Shown: in pieces, positions 62,007-64,000 of the stretch
How the letters are laid out: every line of letters starts with the position of its first letter
Numbering within the stretch: position 1 is the first letter of the stretch
Notes under the pieces: model-generated
The model's input: only the letters and a program-made list of their open reading frames with translations
Database searches by the model: none
Told to the model about the DNA's origin: nothing
Made by a program: the position numbers and the translations under genes
DNA from: Pseudomonas ceruminis
Lineage (GTDB): Bacteria; Pseudomonadota; Gammaproteobacteria; Pseudomonadales; Pseudomonadaceae
NCBI RefSeq assembly: GCF_021602025.1
Contig: NZ_BQHW01000025.1
Span: 43,846-107,845 of the forward strand
Reading direction: 5' to 3'
Length of the DNA: 64,000 nucleotides

Positions 62007-62020
62007 CGCGCATGCGCGGG
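62007..62020. other. Perfect 14-bp GC palindrome
   Basis: CCGCGCATGCGCGG is self-complementary and followed on the plus strand by GTTTT. It lies in the 285-nt gap between the recombinase pair and the AbiEi-like gene, where no gene was seen. It could be a terminator for the AbiEi-like/BPSL0761 pair, or a recombinase binding site. Confidence 0.35.
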
Positions 62021-62092
62021 TTTTACAGAGGGGCGGCCAACTCCTCCTTGTCAGGTATTTCCGCCGCGCGTCGACGAAATTCCAGACTGAAC

Positions 62093-62698
62093 TTATTTCT
62101 CAGTCAGCGCTATGCGCATCCATTTCGGCATTCTGCAGGCCCATAGTTTTTTCATCTCTTCGGGGCTGAGAGCTTTTTTGACTACAGCAACATTTTCCGG
62201 AGTGGTGCCGCCTTTACCGAGATAAAAAAGCGCGCTGATGGCCATCCCGACCCTGCCACCTGCGCGCTGCATAACCATCGGAGCAGCATGCATGAGCCTG
62301 ATCTCTGCCTTCCCCACATATATCGATCGACTAGGGCCGCTGGTGTAATAGATTGGAATGACCGGCATCTGTGTACTCAGACCGAATCGCCTCACTGCAT
62401 CAGCGCCATGAATCTGCAGTGTCCAACGGTTTTGCTTGGCAATCAGATTTACCAAGTCCAATGGTCCAGGACGCACAGCTCGGCCAGTGCATTGGCTGTA
62501 TTTGGGTCGCATGTAAATGCCACGACACACACGCTCAAGCTCGCCCCGCCGAACCAACTGGGCTACTGCTTTGGAGATGGCCGTACTCGTACCAAGCTCT
62601 GCGAAGTCTCTGATGCTGAAAGGTCTTCCTTTTCGCAGCCGCTTAACCCGTTGCATAACGAGTTGAGATACCGGCGGTTCAGACAAATAGCGGGCCAT
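62093..62698 (-). CDS. AbiEi/DUF6088-like antitoxin-type transcription regulator
   Basis: The 201-aa protein begins with a winged helix (VMQRVKRLRKGRPFSIRDFAE, ISKAVAQLVRRGELERVCRGIYMRP) typical of AbiEi and DUF6088 antitoxins of type IV abortive-infection systems. The middle (WTLQIHGADAVRRFGLSTQ) and the segment IPIYYTSGPSRSIYVGKAEI also fit. No AbiEii-type toxin gene lies next to it in the window; the neighbour is a BPSL0761-like protein. It may act as a regulator of the recombination module. Confidence 0.75.
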   Translation of the reverse strand: MARYLSEPPVSQLVMQRVKRLRKGRPFSIRDFAELGTSTAISKAVAQLVRRGELERVCRGIYMRPKYSQCTGRAVRPGPLDLVNLIAKQNRWTLQIHGADAVRRFGLSTQMPVIPIYYTSGPSRSIYVGKAEIRLMHAAPMVMQRAGGRVGMAISALFYLGKGGTTPENVAVVKKALSPEEMKKLWACRMPKWMRIALTEK

Positions 62699-62700
62699 TG

Positions 62701-62964
62701 CTATCGTTCATACTCCAGCGACGAGCAGAGCAGTGGCTGGTGGAAGGCGATTACCCGCCGTCGGTATTCATCTTCAAGCGCTTCGTTTACCAGACATTCC
62801 TCAAGGCGCCCCAGCGAGAAAATTTGATCGGCAGATGGATAGTGCCTGAGCAGGCTTTTCGCATAGCTGCGGATATCCTGCGGTAACCCCGAATGACGGG
62901 AGAGCTCACGCAGGAACTCCTCTGTTTTGACGATGGCGCGTGTTCTTTCGTAAGGGAGGGTCAA
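62701..62964 (-). CDS. BPSL0761 family protein
   Basis: The 87-aa protein MTLPYERTRAIVKTEEFLREL has the conserved opening and the block LPQDIRSYAKSLLRHYP of the BPSL0761 family, small proteins seen on mobile elements and of unknown role. It stops 2 nt before the AbiEi-like gene start on the same strand, so the two are cotranscribed. Confidence 0.75.
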   Translation of the reverse strand: MTLPYERTRAIVKTEEFLRELSRHSGLPQDIRSYAKSLLRHYPSADQIFSLGRLEECLVNEALEDEYRRRVIAFHQPLLCSSLEYER

Positions 62965-63082
62965 TCTCGTTATCTCCTGGTCATGAACTCAAAGCCCCGG
63001 ATAGCTCGCTCACCATCGTCCACCACACAGCGCGTAGTTCAGCGCTGCGGCCATTGGGAGATCCCATACGGCCCAATCCTGA

Positions 63083-63265
63083 TCAGCACCTGCGATCCTG
63101 ATCGTGCTCCGTCTCGGCCTCCTGCTGTTCCATCCACTTGGCCAGGCCCCATACCGTGGTTCCCAGCGCCAGCAGCAGCCAAAGCAACCATTGAGGAACT
63201 TGATATTGGGCGCTTAGCCAGAGACCTGCCCCACCGCAAAGCATCACCACGAAAAACCATCTCAT
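63083..63265 (-). CDS. Small membrane protein (about 60 aa)
   Basis: From MRWFFVVMLCGGAGLWLSAQ the protein has two hydrophobic segments (FFVVMLCGGAGLWLS and PQWLLWLLLALGTTVWGL) and a charged tail (EQQEAETEHDQDRR). The longer frame to 63298 adds 11 polar residues. No Shine-Dalgarno was seen. It might be chance, but the hairpin membrane topology supports a real product. Function unknown. Confidence 0.4.
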   Translation of the reverse strand: MRWFFVVMLCGGAGLWLSAQYQVPQWLLWLLLALGTTVWGLAKWMEQQEAETEHDQDRRC

Positions 63266-63549
63266 CAGCGTGCGCTCCCAATTACTTACGAGACACACGG
63301 TAACTCGATGTTCCGCTGCGCTAACGCAGATGCCGCAAATTTCGTCAGTTCCCAGATTAGGAAATGAGGGTTCATTTGACTATTTTGGCGAAGGTGTTCC
63401 TGTGATCCAAGGCGCTCGGCAAATTCCGGTGGATGCAAAACTGGGGCGAGCGCTGGATTCCCGTCGCCCTGTAAACCGCGCAGTAAGTGGTGAATCTCCC
63501 TGTGTCGCTGTCTGACCGGAATGCTGTGCGCAGGCAGTCAACCAGCCCC

Positions 63550-64000
63550 GACCATACGTTCCGACGCAACCGGAAATAGCCGAGCGCTCCTGGTCGCGTC
63601 ATCAGACCGGAATCTGGCGAGCGCGAGATCGCGGCTCGGCCGTGGTGCAACTCAATTGACCGGAATTTCGTGAGCGCCCCGACCTGCAGGGCTTTCAGCT
63701 GAACGGCATCCTGAGTGCCGGCAGTCACCCAGTCCCGACCATACGTTCCAGCGCAACCGGAACAGCCGAGCGCTCCTGGTCGCGTCATCAGACCGGAATC
63801 TGGCGAGCGCGAGATCGCGGCTCGGCCATGGTGCAACTCAATTGACCGGAATTTCGTGAGCGCCCCGACCTGTAGGGCTTTCAGCTGAACGGCATCCTGA
63901 GTGCCGGCAGTCACCCAGCCCCGACCATACGTTCCAGCGCAACCGGAAACAGCCGAGCGCTCCTGGTCGCGTCATCAGACCGGAATCTCGTGAGCGCCCC
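63550..64000. repeat. 186-187-bp tandem direct repeats, array continuing past the window
   Basis: Copies starting with GACCATACGTTCC occur at 63550, 63737 and 63923 (periods 187 and 186). Within each unit the short motif GACCGGAAT(C/T)T plus (C/G)(G/T)(C/T)GAGCGC occurs twice in different contexts. The third unit is shortened: after GACCGGAATCT it jumps to the CGTGAGCGCCCC ending of the second motif, as if recombination between the two short motifs had removed the middle. A partial copy (TCTGACCGGAAT) occurs near 63511. Sequence identity between units is very high. No protein appears conserved in it. Confidence 0.85.

Noticed and set aside
63372-63914. 180-aa minus-strand frame in the tandem repeats
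   Set aside because: The protein merely repeats because the DNA repeats; unit lengths of 187 and 186 put successive copies out of frame in part, so coding is unlikely.
63550-64000. CRISPR array
   Set aside because: Units of 186-187 bp are repeated whole, with no short repeat and variable spacer pattern, and no cas genes are present.

Overview
The window looks like a Pseudomonas chromosome of the P. putida group. The evidence is the gabDT genes, REP-like 'GCCGGCAAGCCGGC' elements between genes, and a complete sulfate-ester cluster (arylsulfotransferase, TonB receptor, LysR regulator, AtsK dioxygenase, AtsR/AtsB/AtsC importer) laid out as I recall it from P. putida S-313. Everything here was read from the sequence; no database search was run.

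Region 1 (1-19.5 kb, chromosomal). gabT (cut by the window edge) and gabD are followed by an organosulfur-scavenging block. sftP-astA and atsR-atsK lie on the minus strand, sftR and atsBC on the plus strand. A second sulfur-type operon (18.8 down to 12.3 kb) encodes a GntR/UTRA regulator with an apparent frameshift, an adenylylsulfate-reductase-alpha-like flavoprotein, a two-cluster ferredoxin, an SsuABC-type importer, a HEAT-repeat protein and a DUF971 protein. The likely theme is uptake of sulfate esters and sulfonates and release of their sulfur during sulfate starvation.

Region 2 (19.76-54.2 kb, genomic island). The left edge holds a 42-nt 5' half of a tRNA-Arg followed 61 nt later by an intact tRNA-Arg(CCG). 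This pattern suggests an element that inserted at the anticodon loop and brought a replacement tRNA. The cargo is nearly all on the minus strand and is modular: (a) a translationally coupled radical SAM / PHP phosphoesterase / phosphoribosyltransferase-like / glycosyltransferase operon, converging on a GT9 glycosyltransferase fused to a DUF120-like (CTP-dependent riboflavin kinase-like) domain; (b) an XRE regulator with two paralogous UPF0174 (YaaW-like) proteins, a 47-aa membrane peptide and a coiled-coil membrane-associated protein; (c) a seven-gene TerY-P-type operon of vWA protein, PP2C phosphatase, Ser/Thr kinase, UPF1-like helicase, a protein with a C-terminal HEPN-like RNxxxH motif, a McrB-like AAA ATPase with a long coiled coil, and a DUF2357 protein; (d) a type I restriction-modification operon (hsdR-hsdM-hsdS) that also carries a fragment of an AAA ATPase gene, two GTPases, a 5'-nucleotidase and a GmrSD-like DUF262 protein. 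Block (d) is preceded by an RtcR-like sigma-54 activator with a probable CARF sensor domain and a sigma-54 promoter match just before hsdR.

Region 3 (54.2-64 kb, recombination end). A DUF3596-type tyrosine integrase with a small excisionase-like protein is divergent from a Cro-like regulator, with two 17-bp operators between them. Next comes a second recombination module of two very large, coupled tyrosine recombinases, an AbiEi/DUF6088-like antitoxin and a BPSL0761-like protein. The window ends in 186-187-bp tandem repeats. No right attachment site was found, so the island probably continues past the window.

The most plausible undescribed systems are modules (a) and (b), and the link between a CARF/sigma-54 sensor and the type I RM operon with its unusual cargo.
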